64,000 nt of DNA from Aralia elata (GCA_034770075.1 CM068377.1:73731358-73795357), one strand, 5' to 3'; positions 23,835-35,180 are shown, counted from the first letter of the stretch. Program-made: numbers and translations. The notes: generated by a model not told the origin, from the sequence alone.

Positions 23835-25040
23835 GAAGTATATCCAACCGAGCGTTTCACCGTGGGGAGCGCCGGTGTTATTTGTCAAGAAGAATGATGG
23901 ATCGATGCGTCTTTGCATTGATTATAGGGAATTGAATAAAGTCACTATTAAAAATAAATACCCGTTGCCACGAATTGATGACTTGTTCGATCAGTTGAAG
24001 GGGGCAAAGTATTTCTCGAAAATAGATTTGAGAAGTGGGTATCATCAGTTAAAAGTGAGAAAGGAGGATGTACCAAAGACGACATTCAGAACTCGGTATG
24101 GTCATTATGAGTTTCTAGTAATGTCATTTGGTTTAACGAATGCGCTTGCAGCATTCATGGATCTAATGAATAGGGTGTTCGAACCATTTTTGGATAAATT
24201 CGTAGTGGTGTTCATAGACGACATTCTGGTATATTCCAAAACCCAGGAAGAGCACGTGGAACACTTGAAGGTAACATTGGAAGCATTAAGGAGAGAGAAG
24301 TTGTATGCAAAATTTTCAAAGTGCGAATTTTGGTTGGAGTGTGTGCAATTTCTTGGGCATGTGGTTGATAAGGACGAAATTTCGGTGGATCCATCAAAGG
24401 TTGAAGCCGTAATGAACTGGGATCAGCAGGTTATTACGATAGATTTTGTGGTAAGTCGGAGGTGAGAAGTTTCCTAGGATTGGCAGGTTATTATCACCGT
24501 TTCATTCAGGACTTCTCTAGAATCGCCACTCCATTGACGAATTTGACAAGGAAAGCGGTGAAGTTCGTTTGGACGGAGAAGTGCGAAGACAGTTTTCAAG
24601 AATTAAAGAAGAGACTGAGTACGGCACCTGTGTTGTCTTTGCCAGATGATACAGGGAATTTTGTGGTGTATAGCGACGCATCGCATAAAGGACTTGGTTG
24701 TGTGCTTATGCAAAACGGCAAGGTTATTGCGTACGCATCGCGACAATTAAAAGACTATGAAAAAGGGTATCCGACCCATGATTTAGAGTTAGCTGCCGTG
24801 GTGTTTGCTTTGAAAATTTGGAGGCACTATCTCTATGGAGAGAAATGTGAGATATACACAAACTATAAAAGTCTGAAGTATATTTTCACACAGAAGGATT
24901 TAAATATGCGTCAGAGGCGATGGTTAGAACTGATCAAAGATTATGATTGTAAAATCCTATACCATCCAGGAAAAGCTAATGTGGTTGCCAACGCTTTGAG
25001 CATAAAAGGTCAGGAGCAGTTATTTTTGTTAACTGCTTAG
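23767..25040 (+). pseudogene. Element B: reverse transcriptase and RNase H
   Basis: The RT core is open from 23779 to about 24430 with all main motifs, including KIDLRSGYHQ and FIDDILVYSK. At 24427-24455, 12 bases present in A are replaced by 29 bases, most of which copy DNA from the integrase gene. This shifts the frame and makes a stop. RNase H then runs open from 24462 to 25040 (VVYSDASHKG, DLELAAVVFALKIWRHYLYG, HPGKANVVANALS). Gene order and domain content match A. Confidence 0.88.
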
Positions 25041-26554
25041 GAGAAGCTCATAGTGAAAATGGCTAAGTTGGAGTTAGAGGTGAAATGTCCGAAAGAGCCG
25101 AATGAAAAATTATTCCAGATGGAAACTCGTCCAACTCTAGTGGACAAGGTGAAGGAAGCACAACTCTAGGATGAGGAGTGTGATAAAATACAGAAAAGGG
25201 TGCTTGAGGGTGAGGCGCATAAATTCAAAATCGATACCGAAGGGTTGATGAGATTTGAAGGTAGAATCTAGGTTCCGTCAGTACCGGAGGTCAGGGAGGA
25301 AATTTTAAGAGAAGCTCATAGTTCAAGATTTTTGGTTCACCTAGGAAGTACAAAAATGTACCAGGATCTTTGACAATATTTTTGGTGGCCAAATATGAAA
25401 AAAGAGATTGCTGAGTGTGTTGCGAAGTGCTTAACTTGTCAAAAAGTCAAAGCAGAACATCAGAGGCCAAGTGGTTTGTTACAACCCTTGGATATACCAG
25501 AATGGAAGTGGGAGCATATTACGATAGATTTTGTGGTAAGTCTTCCAATTACTCAAAAAGGCTATGACGCGGTATGGGTTATTGTGGATCGACTGACAAA
25601 ATCAGCGCATTTCTTGCCGATCAAAATCAGGTTCACTCTAGATCAGTTGACAAAATTATATGTCAAGGAGATTATCTCAAGGCACGGTGTTCCAGTGTCA
25701 ATTGTGTCGGACAGAGATTCCCGTTTCACATCAAAATTTTGGCGGAGTCTGCAAGCTTGTATGGGGATACAGTTAAAAATGAGTACAACGTACCATCCTC
25801 AAACCGATGGCCAAAGCGAAAGAACAATTCAAACGTTGGAGGATATGTTAAGAGCGTGCGTCATGGATTTTAAAGGCAACTTGGACGATCATTTACCTCT
25901 AGTTGAGTTTGCCTATAACAATAGCTATCACGCAAGTATTAGAATGCCGCCTTATGAAGCGTTGTAGGGAAGGAAGTGCAGAACTCCGTTATGTTGGGAT
26001 GAGGTTGGTGAACGTCGACTATTGGGACACGAATTGGTACAACAAACTACAGAAATCGTCATGGTGATAAGGGCCAGATTGTTAGCTGCTCAAGACAGAC
26101 AAAAGAAATATGCAGACAAGCACCGACAGAAGCGAGAATTTGACATCGGTAGTTATATCTTTCTAAAAGTGTCTCCCTGGAAGGGGAAAATAAGATTTGG
26201 CAAGAAGGGAAAGTTGAGTCCGAGGTTCATTGGACCTTTTGAAGTACTGAAGAGGGTAGGTGAAGTAGCGTATGAGGTAGCTTTACCTCCAGAGTTGGAA
26301 CACATTCACAATGTCTTCCATGTTTCGGTCTTGCGACCATACAAGTCCGATTACAAGCATGTCATAGAGTATGAACCGTTACAAGTAGAGAAAGATTTGT
26401 CTTACGAAGAAGTTCCTGTTCAGATAGTTGGCAGGAAAGAACAAGTGCTCAGAAATAAATTGTTAAGGTAATCTAGAGAAACCACAACGCTGAAGAAGCT
26501 ACGTGGGAATTCGAAGATAAGATTATGAAAAACTATCCTCATTTATTTGCTTAA
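25041..26554 (+). pseudogene. Element B: integrase and chromodomain, decayed
   Basis: It shares with A the stops near 25038, 25167, 25269, 25372 and 25965. The integrase core is open over 25395-25967 with the D-D-E residues in place (IDFVVSLP, VSDRDSRF, DGQSERTIQT). The GPF-containing C-terminal part is open over 26022-26471. The last chromodomain residues (EEATWEFED) are in another frame because of a small deletion near 26460. The TAA lies at 26552-26554. Confidence 0.87.
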
Positions 26555-26582
26555 TCTTTATATAGCGATTCTGGGAACAGAA

Positions 26583-26602
26583 TCTTTTTAAGGAGGAAGG
26601 AA
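26583..26602 (+). other. Polypurine tract of element B
   Basis: AAGGAGGAAGGAA directly precedes the 3' LTR, as in A. Confidence 0.75.
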
Positions 26603-29259
26603 TGTAACAGATGAGTTAAATTGCGTGGTGATTCTGGGGACAGAATCCTTACAAGAAAGGAAGGATGTAACGACCGGGAATTTTATTTAAAATATTTATT
26701 GAATTGAATAAATATTTTTAGTTGATTTATTTATTGAGTTAAATAAATAATTGATGGAATTATTGTGAAGTATTTGTGTTAAGTATGACAATTGAAGCAT
26801 ATTATATAATAAGTATTTAAATAATTAAAAGAAGATTAATTTCGTTTTACCAAAAAAAGCCTTCTGCTTTTGAATTTCTGTTTCAAATTAGTTTTGCCAA
26901 ACATGGCTTAGACCATTTGAATTTTTGTAACTGCTGTATTAAGAACAAAATACGTTATTATTCAGGTTATCAGTTTTATGTTTTCAAAAAGCCTTCAGTT
27001 TATTTTACGTTCTTTTGCAAGTCAGAGAAATAGATAGAGAGTTTGAGAGGTCTGTCAGAATTGAGAAAAAGAAAGACTGAAAATTTAGAGTACAGAGAGA
27101 AAAATTGAGATTTGAGAGAAGTTCTGGAAATCAGAAGGAAGATAAGGAATTACTGAGTTCTCATCATCTAGCTTAATCAAGGAATTAAGAGGTATAATCT
27201 GTTTATAAACTTCTGATATTATATTCTTTAAAAGTTCTTCACTGAAAATTGAGTTTTATTTATCTGTAAGTAAATTTTATGTTTAATGCATGCGGTAATT
27301 TTTTATATGCGTTGATATGCATGTATAATCTTTTATACGATGTCTATAAACATGTCTTAGTCGAGTTAATCGGTGAAATTATGCTTTTAAATAGAGTTTT
27401 GTATTTACAGTGAAAAGGTTCACAAATATGGCTTGTATGTACAAGAATTGATATTTAATTCGGGTAATAATCTGCAAATTGATTGTCGTTTGTGTTAATT
27501 TGATAAGAAATGAAAACAATGCAACTGGAATGGATTAATTTGGTTGAGAATCGAGTATGAGTTGAATGATTTTGCAATATTATGTCAAAATAGCAAAAAG
27601 TTACCTTGATTATGAAATTTAGCTTTTTGATTGGGAATTTGGGCTTATGAGTTGTGAAAATCATTTAGTAGTTATGTTCCGATGTGTTTTACAAAGTATA
27701 TTGCATCTGGGATTAGTTGATTTGGTGTTTAGATGATTAAGTGTTGGAAGCAGAGCAAGTTCGTGACTGCAGAAACTGATTCTGCAGTCTGGCGCCGCAG
27801 CACCGCTCATATAACACAAAGCAGGCGCCGCAACGCTGGGTTCTGTGGAGTCGGGGCCAAGGGCTGTGCTGCAGCGCCGACTCATGGCCAATTCCTAGCT
27901 CTGCAGCGCCGGTCCAAGTTAAAACTGGGTCGGGTCGGCCAGTCAGGTCGGGTCAAAAACCCTAAAAATGATATTTTTTTTAGATTCTGTAATTTAATAA
28001 TTTTTCCATATATGAAGCAACATGATAAATATGTGTTACTATAGTAAGAGTTTACGAATATGTGTTTAAGTTATGCTTTTGAAAGTGATTAATTGCTTAA
28101 TTTAGGAAGTAGTTAGTTGAACCATGATTGTTAATTGTTCAACGTGACTTGAATGTATAGGTTATTAAAAGAGCAAGTAGATAACATTAATTGTAGCAAG
28201 CGCTCAAGACAAGTTCTTTTATCCTGATCTTGATTATAAATGTCGCAACTTTCTTAACTTTACTTTCATTAAGCAAGCTTATTAACCTTAGCTTATTATT
28301 ATTCAAGCAAGGTTTGTTATAATGTCAAATGCTTATGTCCTATTCAAGTCATTTGTTATTCGATTATGAATTGTTATTCAAACTTCGAACAAAAATTTCA
28401 TTGTACAACTTTATTGTTGAATCAAGTGCTTCAATGACTAGCGAACCCTTATTGATTCAGCTAGTCCATAGTTGATGAACATTCTAAAGACTTAGAATTT
28501 CTTGAAGTTAGTCCAAACCAAGTTTCTTTTGGTACAGATTCCGATGTCAAACTGAGATGAATAACCCTAATATAGGGGATTATACTATGCAAAAGCGTTA
28601 ACATGTTTGTGGACAATACATTGTACGAAGGGCTGATCCCCCGAAGTACGAGACGAATAGTCCATAGTCTATAAGACTGTTAAAGGTTATAGTAGAAATA
28701 CTTATTACCCTAGGACATAGTTCGAGGACTTATGACCCTCAAATATACTTTTGATCTTGAAATCTATGTTCAATTCTTAAGCCGAGCTTTCTATCGAGCT
28801 TTCAGTCCTTTGATTGTTGTTGATTGATTTCAGACAGGCTATTACACCTCAGTTAAAATCTACTTCGTTGATTATTTAATTGTTATTGTTATTATACTTG
28901 TGGGCAATTGTTTCTCACCCTTGCATAAAACATTGCAGCTAAGACTGAGAAGTCAGATGAGTCGTCCACTAGTAAGGCCAAAGGCAAGATACAAAAGTAG
29001 CTCGCGAACTGTTATTTGTTATGGAGTTTTTGTAATAAGACTTATTTAATGTTATGTTTTAATTCCGCATTGATGTAATAAAGGTTACATGACCTGGGAT
29101 TTATTTACTTAAGAGATTTAAGTTGTAACCCCTTTTGTGGGAAGATGATTTATTCAGTTTAATGTTATTTCCCTTTATTTTGGGTAGTTATATATGAGTG
29201 TGATGTATAGTGAGCAGCAAATATGTGGGATTGAAGTACCTGGATTTGGGGGCGTCACA
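26603..29259 (+). repeat. 3' LTR of chromovirus B
   Basis: This is 2657 bp, TGTAACAGAT to GGCGTCACA, nearly identical to 3757-6419. The inner TGTAACGACC is at 26666, and the GC-rich island lies at about 27780-27910. F2 follows immediately. The five bases outside the two B LTRs do not match. Confidence 0.9.
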
Positions 29260-29336
29260 ATAACATTCCCCTCCTCTTGAAAAGGATTTGTCCTCAAATC
29301 TAGCATCCCCTCCTCTTGAAAAGGATTTATCCACAA
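29260..29336 (-). other. Duplicated polypurine tract / gypsy 3' tail of F2
   Basis: This has the same arrangement as in F1: NPFQEEG and its purine run occur twice, about 40 bases apart, abutting the outer edge of the B 3' LTR. Confidence 0.6.
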
Positions 29337-29530
29337 ACCCGACCCTACATTAAAACAAACCAAGATAGTAGCATCAAACAAAACATAATCCCAAAATTCA
29401 ACTTGCAAATGAAATATAAACACAATATCAACAATGTAAGTAAGAATATGAAAAGAATCATCAAAAATTTCAACTCTTGCAAGGAACATAGCAATGTCTG
29501 ACATGATCTGTGTAATGACATGAACAAATC

Positions 29531-31489
29531 TTAAATGTCTCCTTCCAAACGATGCTCGACATAGGTAAACACACTGCAATTTCTTCGTAACACCACCTGG
29601 AAAATAAACTTTCGATCTTCCTTAATCAAGAACCTGTCTACATTAACATGATACTCTTCCACACGTAAACCAAATTCTTCCACAATGCTAACTAGATCAA
29701 AACAAACTATTTTAGTAACAAAAGCAAAAATACAATCAAAATTTCTACCTAACGACATAAACATATAAGTAATAAAATAAATGCAAACAAACCTATGAAA
29801 AGTTCTTTCTCCTCCTAGATCAAAAATCATCATAAAGAACCCTTCATATAGCATATACTCCCATTCACGAATTCCCGAATCAAAAACCAATGTAATGATC
29901 TCGTCCATTCGCAAATATTCCCAATAACAAATTGCCGGATTAAAAGTGAACCTTATGATCTCGATCATTCGCACTAACAACCATTCCATTGCACCTGGAT
30001 CAAATAACAATCTTTGAAACTCTTTATATCTCAGATTCAAACACTCTTGAATTCCTGGATGAAACACAAAACAAACACAATCATCGTGTATCTTTTGTCT
30101 AATCACAAAGAAATCAAATAATAAAAATTCACATGCATAGTCTACTAAAACAATATTCAAAACACTTTCCTGTAGACTTTCAATGTCATGTCCGAAATGA
30201 TTCGCACAATAAATCATATTTTCCTCCTCGATGAGTAAGAATCCATCTCGAATCTGCAAAACGAAATCAACATTTCCCTTTCCATTGACATTATCACATT
30301 CAAAATCAAATAATCGCATCAACGAAATCAAAAGGTCACTATCAACATCATAAGACAAAAACTCAATAGCATATCCAACACTACGACGATCACAATCAAA
30401 CTCAATACATGCTAAAGAATTTTTCCAAGCTTTGACAAAAATAGGAATATCATCAAAACAAATATTAACAAATTTTCCCATGAAAGAATGTAAAATATGA
30501 TTTAATATTAAAACATCTAACGCACTAGCTAATCTGGATGATTTAACTAGACATGAATATAAACTATATCCTACTCCAATCTGATGATAAACACTTTCCA
30601 AATCAATACCTAATGATAGCAAATCATGCAATAAAGATTGTTCTAATGGAAAAACATGATTACTACTAATGTCAACTAACGACAACTCATGTAAAGATTG
30701 AATATCATGAAAACCTAACTCAACATATGGATAATAAAACCTAGAATAAATTTCATGCAAATTAAAACATTGAAAATGAGAATATACCAAATGATAGTAA
30801 GAATACTGAAAACGAGAATAGACAACATGATCATAAACTAACTCAACAAAAATCAAATATCCTCCATAGTTTATGATAAAGATGATTCCATCCTCAAAAT
30901 AGCTAACAATAAATTTATCAATGGAAGCATGCAAAACATGTTTTAACAAACTCATGAAAATACTAGATGCATCAGTTAATCGAACCGAAATAACTATACA
31001 CCTATATAAATCACATGTCAACGCAATTTTCCAATCATCACATTCTCTCATGCAAAATTGATTAGGCAATATCATCACATGATCATCATATGTAGATAAA
31101 ACACAAGAACTATGCAATTTATCAAACATATTATCTAAGCAAAGGAAATAATAACGATACTTGTTTACCAATTGAAAATCGACAAACATGCTCAGCGTCT
31201 TATCCTCTTTAGGTATTATGATCTCATCAACGGCACATGGACTCATGTCTTCTCCAACGATACTCGCTTTGATGAAGAGGGGCTCCACCAATTCTCCAAC
31301 CTGCCTTGGTGACTCTGTCGTCTCCTCGGGAACACTATAAGTTGATGGGTATAAAATGATAGCACCGGGTATGCATTCATTCACCTGTATAAGAGAAACA
31401 ATAGAACTAGACCAAACAGAGTTAATCTGGTTAGTATTCAAAAGCGCCGTCTTATACGAATGTACAGTCATTGACTTTTCAAAATACAA
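29531..31489 (-). CDS. Open 652-codon ORF derived from a gypsy reverse transcriptase
   Basis: Residues 38-205 follow the layout of a Ty3/gypsy RT N-terminal half: IPGAIILYPSTYSVPEETTE, EDMSPCAVDEIIIPKED, MFDKLHSSCV, CDDWKIAL, IFMSLLKHVLHA and the active-site position YFED (normally YFDD). Residues 285-365 look like a second, shorter RT piece (GIDLESVYHQIGV, ILHSFMGKFVNICFDDIPI). Residues 222-258 and about 474-573 are tandem peptide repeats. Sequence outside these is unrecognised. An uninterrupted frame of this length in AT-rich DNA is not expected by chance, yet RT catalysis is unlikely given the lost motifs. It is either a recently decaying non-autonomous element protein or an ORF kept for another role. 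The start at 31489 is the first Met after the overlap with the charged ORF. Confidence 0.6.
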   Translation of the reverse strand: MYFEKSMTVHSYKTALLNTNQINSVWSSSIVSLIQVNECIPGAIILYPSTYSVPEETTESPRQVGELVEPLFIKASIVGEDMSPCAVDEIIIPKEDKTLSMFVDFQLVNKYRYYFLCLDNMFDKLHSSCVLSTYDDHVMILPNQFCMRECDDWKIALTCDLYRCIVISVRLTDASSIFMSLLKHVLHASIDKFIVSYFEDGIIFIINYGGYLIFVELVYDHVVYSRFQYSYYHLVYSHFQCFNLHEIYSRFYYPYVELGFHDIQSLHELSLVDISSNHVFPLEQSLLHDLLSLGIDLESVYHQIGVGYSLYSCLVKSSRLASALDVLILNHILHSFMGKFVNICFDDIPIFVKAWKNSLACIEFDCDRRSVGYAIEFLSYDVDSDLLISLMRLFDFECDNVNGKGNVDFVLQIRDGFLLIEEENMIYCANHFGHDIESLQESVLNIVLVDYACEFLLFDFFVIRQKIHDDCVCFVFHPGIQECLNLRYKEFQRLLFDPGAMEWLLVRMIEIIRFTFNPAICYWEYLRMDEIITLVFDSGIREWEYMLYEGFFMMIFDLGGERTFHRFVCIYFITYMFMSLGRNFDCIFAFVTKIVCFDLVSIVEEFGLRVEEYHVNVDRFLIKEDRKFIFQVVLRRNCSVFTYVEHRLEGDI

Positions 31490-31941
31490 CTCTCTTTCAC
31501 TCTACTCTCTTTTTCATAGTCACTCATTTTTCTCTTTTCTTTTTTCCCACTCGCTCGTTTATTTTCAATCTCGCTTTCTTCAATCTCTCGTTTATTTTCA
31601 CTCTCAGTTTTCTCAATCTCTCTTTTATTTTCTTCCTCACTCTTTTCAATTTTTTCTTTATCACACTCAATCTTTTGAATAATTTCTTTTTGTCGTTCAC
31701 TTTCTTTTTGTACAAACATTAGATCTTCATGGACTTCATCTTGCACATCGGAACCTAACAATTCTCCTTGGACTGCATATTCTATTCCATCTTCTTCCTC
31801 TCTCGGCTGATCTTGCTCCTCTTGTGCCTTAGAGATGTTTTGGAGTTGCGTCCAACAATCCTCCATCCCCTTACGAAATGAATCCATGATGTTCTCTTTG
31901 ATATTTTTAGAAAACACTTGCTCTTTAGACGCTTTAGGCAT
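31468..31941 (-). CDS. Highly charged coiled-coil ORF (157 codons), F2 copy
   Basis: The first 60 residues are of mixed composition, followed by a Lys/Glu-rich stretch with repeated ENKREIE-type units that is strongly predicted to be a coiled coil. It overlaps the RT-derived ORF by 22 bases in another frame, so the two may be halves of one former polyprotein. Both copies of F keep it open. Function unknown. Confidence 0.5.
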   Translation of the reverse strand: MPKASKEQVFSKNIKENIMDSFRKGMEDCWTQLQNISKAQEEQDQPREEEDGIEYAVQGELLGSDVQDEVHEDLMFVQKESERQKEIIQKIECDKEKIEKSEEENKREIEKTESENKREIEESEIENKRASGKKEKRKMSDYEKESRVKESCILKSQ

Positions 31942-32167
31942 GTCTTATTCCTGTCTCCAATGCGAATCTGCACGCCTATGATTATTCTTATCATCATACA
32001 ATGTTGATCGCCTTGGAATTTGCTCTACACATCTTGGAGATGTATATTCTTGTCGCCGATTCAGCTGTCTTGGAACAAACCGCTTCCTCATGATAATTTT
32101 TAATTTTTCCCATGTCTCGATCGCATGCTCTCCACATCTTCACCTACTAAGCATAAATTGATCCCAC
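31942..32167 (-). pseudogene. gag fragment of F2, part left of element D
   Basis: The minus strand continues the capsid segment found at 9061-9454, with stops. It breaks at 32167 inside the sequence encoding WWDQF and resumes at 60981 after element D. Confidence 0.65.
32163..32167. repeat. Target site duplication of D, left (CCCAC)
   Basis: CCCAC precedes TGTCGACGCC and is repeated at 60976-60980. The unoccupied copy-1 site reads GATCCCACCATATAG with one CCCAC. Confidence 0.95.
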
Positions 32168-34243
32168 TGTCGACGCCGGGTTTTTTCTTCGTGTGTCCTT
32201 TTTAGTCTTTTCCAATTTTAGCCTCTTGATTAAATGATTTTTTTGGAAAAGGTCGGCATCATTGTCGACGGGGTTTTGAAAGATTGTTTTTTATGATGAG
32301 CCAATTAACCAGAGTCGCCAGTTGGTATATTTGAAATGGATGTACCAACTCATCCGAGTTTTCGTTTTTTTATAAATCGCTGGCTCATATGTGACTCCGA
32401 ATTAATTGGTCTGCGAATCGAGATTCATAGAGTTCGGGGGCTTGCTTAAATGAGGGGAAGGTGTTAGGCACCCCTCGACTTCCGTGAAACACGGTTACCG
32501 CAATCTTGATACTTTCCTATCCTTTGATTAATGAAATGTGTATACGTGCGAGTATGTGTGTGTGTGTACCTACATGAATGTTGTGGTGAGTTTGTATGAA
32601 AGAATCATTTGGATTTTTAGGGGAAGTCGTGCTTTAATTTGGGAACGCTTCGGAATGTCTTTTCGGCATACACGAGAAAGCTTTATGAAAAAGGTTTGAT
32701 TTTAATTGTCAAAACTAGGAGATTTCCATTAGGTGACGTTTTGGCAAAAATAGGAGTTTATTAAACCTTTAGCCAAAATAGGAATCGAGATTTGTATGTT
32801 GCTTTCATAAATGATAGGCAATTTCTAGGATCCCTTTCACCCTATATATCAAGGTTTAATTAAAACGTTTAGTTCTTTTATAAAAAACCATTTTTCGTGA
32901 CATTTGAAAATAACTTCTCTTTAGCTTTCTCGTAGAATAGGAATCGACTTTCGTTAGCATTTCCAATTTTTAGCCTCGTGATGCTAATATCCTACTTTGA
33001 TTGATTTTAGAAAAATCTTTATCGTTTAATCCTTTGAAATCATTTTGGTGTCACGAATTCTAATCAAGCATAAACACGTGTCGGGGCTATTCACGGGCAT
33101 GTGAGTCATCAAAATATCCCCGAACGCCAACAATCATATATTTCACTACTACGGGGCCTTAAACCCGATTCTCGCCTTGGCGTCGTTTTAAGGCCCGACG
33201 ATTACATGTTACAAAAACGAGCACCTTGAATCTATTACATACATCAAAACGTCCATTATCGGATTTGGACCACGTGGTCGCGTTCCTAGGCTCACACCCG
33301 ATATTGCTATATACCCACAAAATGAATATTACAAGACTAACCAACACGGATTTGCCTAATACACCATGATATCCGAAAATAATAATCTAAATAAATTACG
33401 CCCAATAAATCATTATAAACAAGCTAGAAATTTCACCACTTGGATATCCTCGGGTTATTAGGAAGAATTTTGTTCCGATGGAACCCTCACTAATAAACCC
33501 TAATCCATGATTGTTCAACAAGATATATGAAAGTTACATCTAATTTACCCAATCAATATGATATGAATTGCTAGAATAAATAGAAATTTTACCTTGCAAT
33601 TGATCTCAAATGGAGGTGAACTTGTGTATTTGAATAGGATAAGGAGTGTATTTGATACAATCAAAATCAAAAGAATAAAATTCCTCTCTTTTTCTCTCTT
33701 CCCCTCCTATTTTTGTTGCAAAATTGGCTATTCTTTCCTCTATTTCCGTGCTAGGCTGCTGCTGAAACCCCTTTTCTTCCAAAAAACCTTCAACTCTCCA
33801 ACTCCCTGTATGCTACACGAAACTGGGCTGAAATAGGCTGGCCAAAGCCAGCCGCCTGCCCTCCACTCACCCCGATTTCGAGTTCCGTGTTTCGGGCTCC
33901 GTGTTTTCAAAAGGCGCACTATTTGGCCGCAGATCAATCCGCGGCTAGACAGTTTGACTTTCTCGTTTTTCATGCCACGTCTCGATTTTCGTGCCGTAAT
34001 GATGGTTTTCGCTGACAGGCTCGTATTCGGCAGTCCAGGAATTTCCGGGAGACGTGCCACCTCATTCGGGGATGCCTGCTTCGCAGGGCCTTATTGTCAC
34101 GTCAGCTTTGGTCGCCAAACATTGCGGTGGTGTTGGACGTTCGCACTTGTGCCCATTTCCCTCGTTCCCGCAAGCCGGTTCAATTGACGATTTTGCCCTC
34201 CTGTCATGGTTAGTACAGGGAACGCAAAAATTGGGTGTCTACA
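32168..34243 (-). repeat. 3' LTR of D (left)
   Basis: This is 2076 bp and very similar to 58904-60975, with scattered substitutions and one small block difference near 33840. It contains the GGGCCTTAAA hairpin (33154-33196) and the CCGCAGAT half-palindrome (33925-33945). Small ORFs within it are present only because both LTRs carry them. Confidence 0.93.
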
Positions 34244-34262
34244 GCTGCCCCTCTTTATCATG
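34244..34262 (-). other. Polypurine tract of D
   Basis: The minus strand reads GATAAAGAGGGGCAGC directly before the TGTAGACACC start of the 3' LTR. Element E has the same tract at 55541-55558. Confidence 0.8.
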
Positions 34263-34420
34263 TTTATGCAATGTTTAATGAAATAAACAGGATAAAGAAT
34301 AGACACTCGATGCATGAATGACAGTGCACGAGGATGACAATGCATACGTGATGCAACACATATGATTTATGATGCAACGCAAGATGCAATTGATGCAAAA
34401 CATTCAGAAAAAGGGTGTCG
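34263..34420 (-). other. Pre-PPT tail of D
   Basis: This non-coding tail, rich in ATGCA, is homologous in inverse orientation to about 55385-55540 of element E. Confidence 0.6.
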
Positions 34421-35180
34421 AGGCTGATGATCGTCTCGTCGGGGCCGGGTATCGTTGCCGGTCACCCATCTCGTAACCCCCGACTATCGTCGCCGGTTGG
34501 TTATCTTGTCGGAGCCAATTTTCGTCGCCGGACATCCATCTCGTAATCGCCGGTTATCGTCGCCGGTCGATTATCTCGTCGGGGCCGGGTATCGTCGCCG
34601 GTCACCCATCTCATAACCCCCGGTTATCGTCGCCGGTTGGTTATCTTGTCGGAGCCGATTTTCGTCGCCGGACATCCATCTCATAATCGCCGGTTATCGT
34701 CGCCGGTCGATTGTCTCGTCGGGGCCGGGTATCGTCGCCGGTCACCCATCTCATAACCCCCGGTTATCGTCGCTGGTTGGTTATCTTGTCGGAGCCGGTT
34801 TTCGTCGCCGGACATCCCTCTCGTAATCGCCGGTTATCGTCGCCGGTCGATTGTCTCGTCGGGGCCGGTTATCGTCGTCGGTCACCCATCTCGTAACCCC
34901 CGGTTATCGTCGCCGGTTGGTTATCTTGTCAGAGCCGGTTTTCGTCGCCGGACATCAATCTCGTAATCGCCGGTTATCGTAGCTGGTCGATTGTCTCGTC
35001 GGGGCCGGTTATCGTCGCCTGTCACCCATCTCGTAACCCCCGGTTATCGTCGCTAGTTGGTTATCTTGTCGGAGTCGGTTTTCGTCGCCGGACATCCATC
35101 TCGTAATCGCTGGTTATCGTCGTCGGTTGATTGTCTTGTCGGGGCCGGGTATCATCGCCGGTCACCCATCTCGTAACTCA
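34421..35180. repeat. 140-bp minisatellite in D, about 5.4 copies
   Basis: The phrase GGTCGATTGTCTCGTCGGGG or close variants recurs at 34421, 34561, 34701, 34841, 34981 and 35121, a strict 140-bp period. Each unit is itself made of four related pieces of about 35 bp built on CCGGTTATCGTCGCCGG. The same satellite in inverse orientation occupies 54064-54940 of element E. Confidence 0.95.

Larger units (their letters stand above)
29260..32167 (-). mobile_element. F2: minus-strand non-autonomous gypsy relic, copy 2 (left part)
   Basis: This is the second copy of F, continuing at 60981-61189 beyond element D. From its 5' end on the minus strand it holds a gag fragment, a charged coiled-coil ORF, the open RT-derived ORF, and the duplicated tail with PPT. 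Lacking RNase H and integrase, it would depend on another element for mobility. Confidence 0.75.

Noticed and set aside
33594..33836. 80-codon frame conserved in both D LTRs
   Set aside because: Conservation is explained by LTR identity; it spans the polypyrimidine part of the LTR and has no motif.
34421..35180. CRISPR-like regular repeats
   Set aside because: Plant nuclear context, 140-bp head-to-tail units without unique spacers, and no cas genes: a minisatellite.
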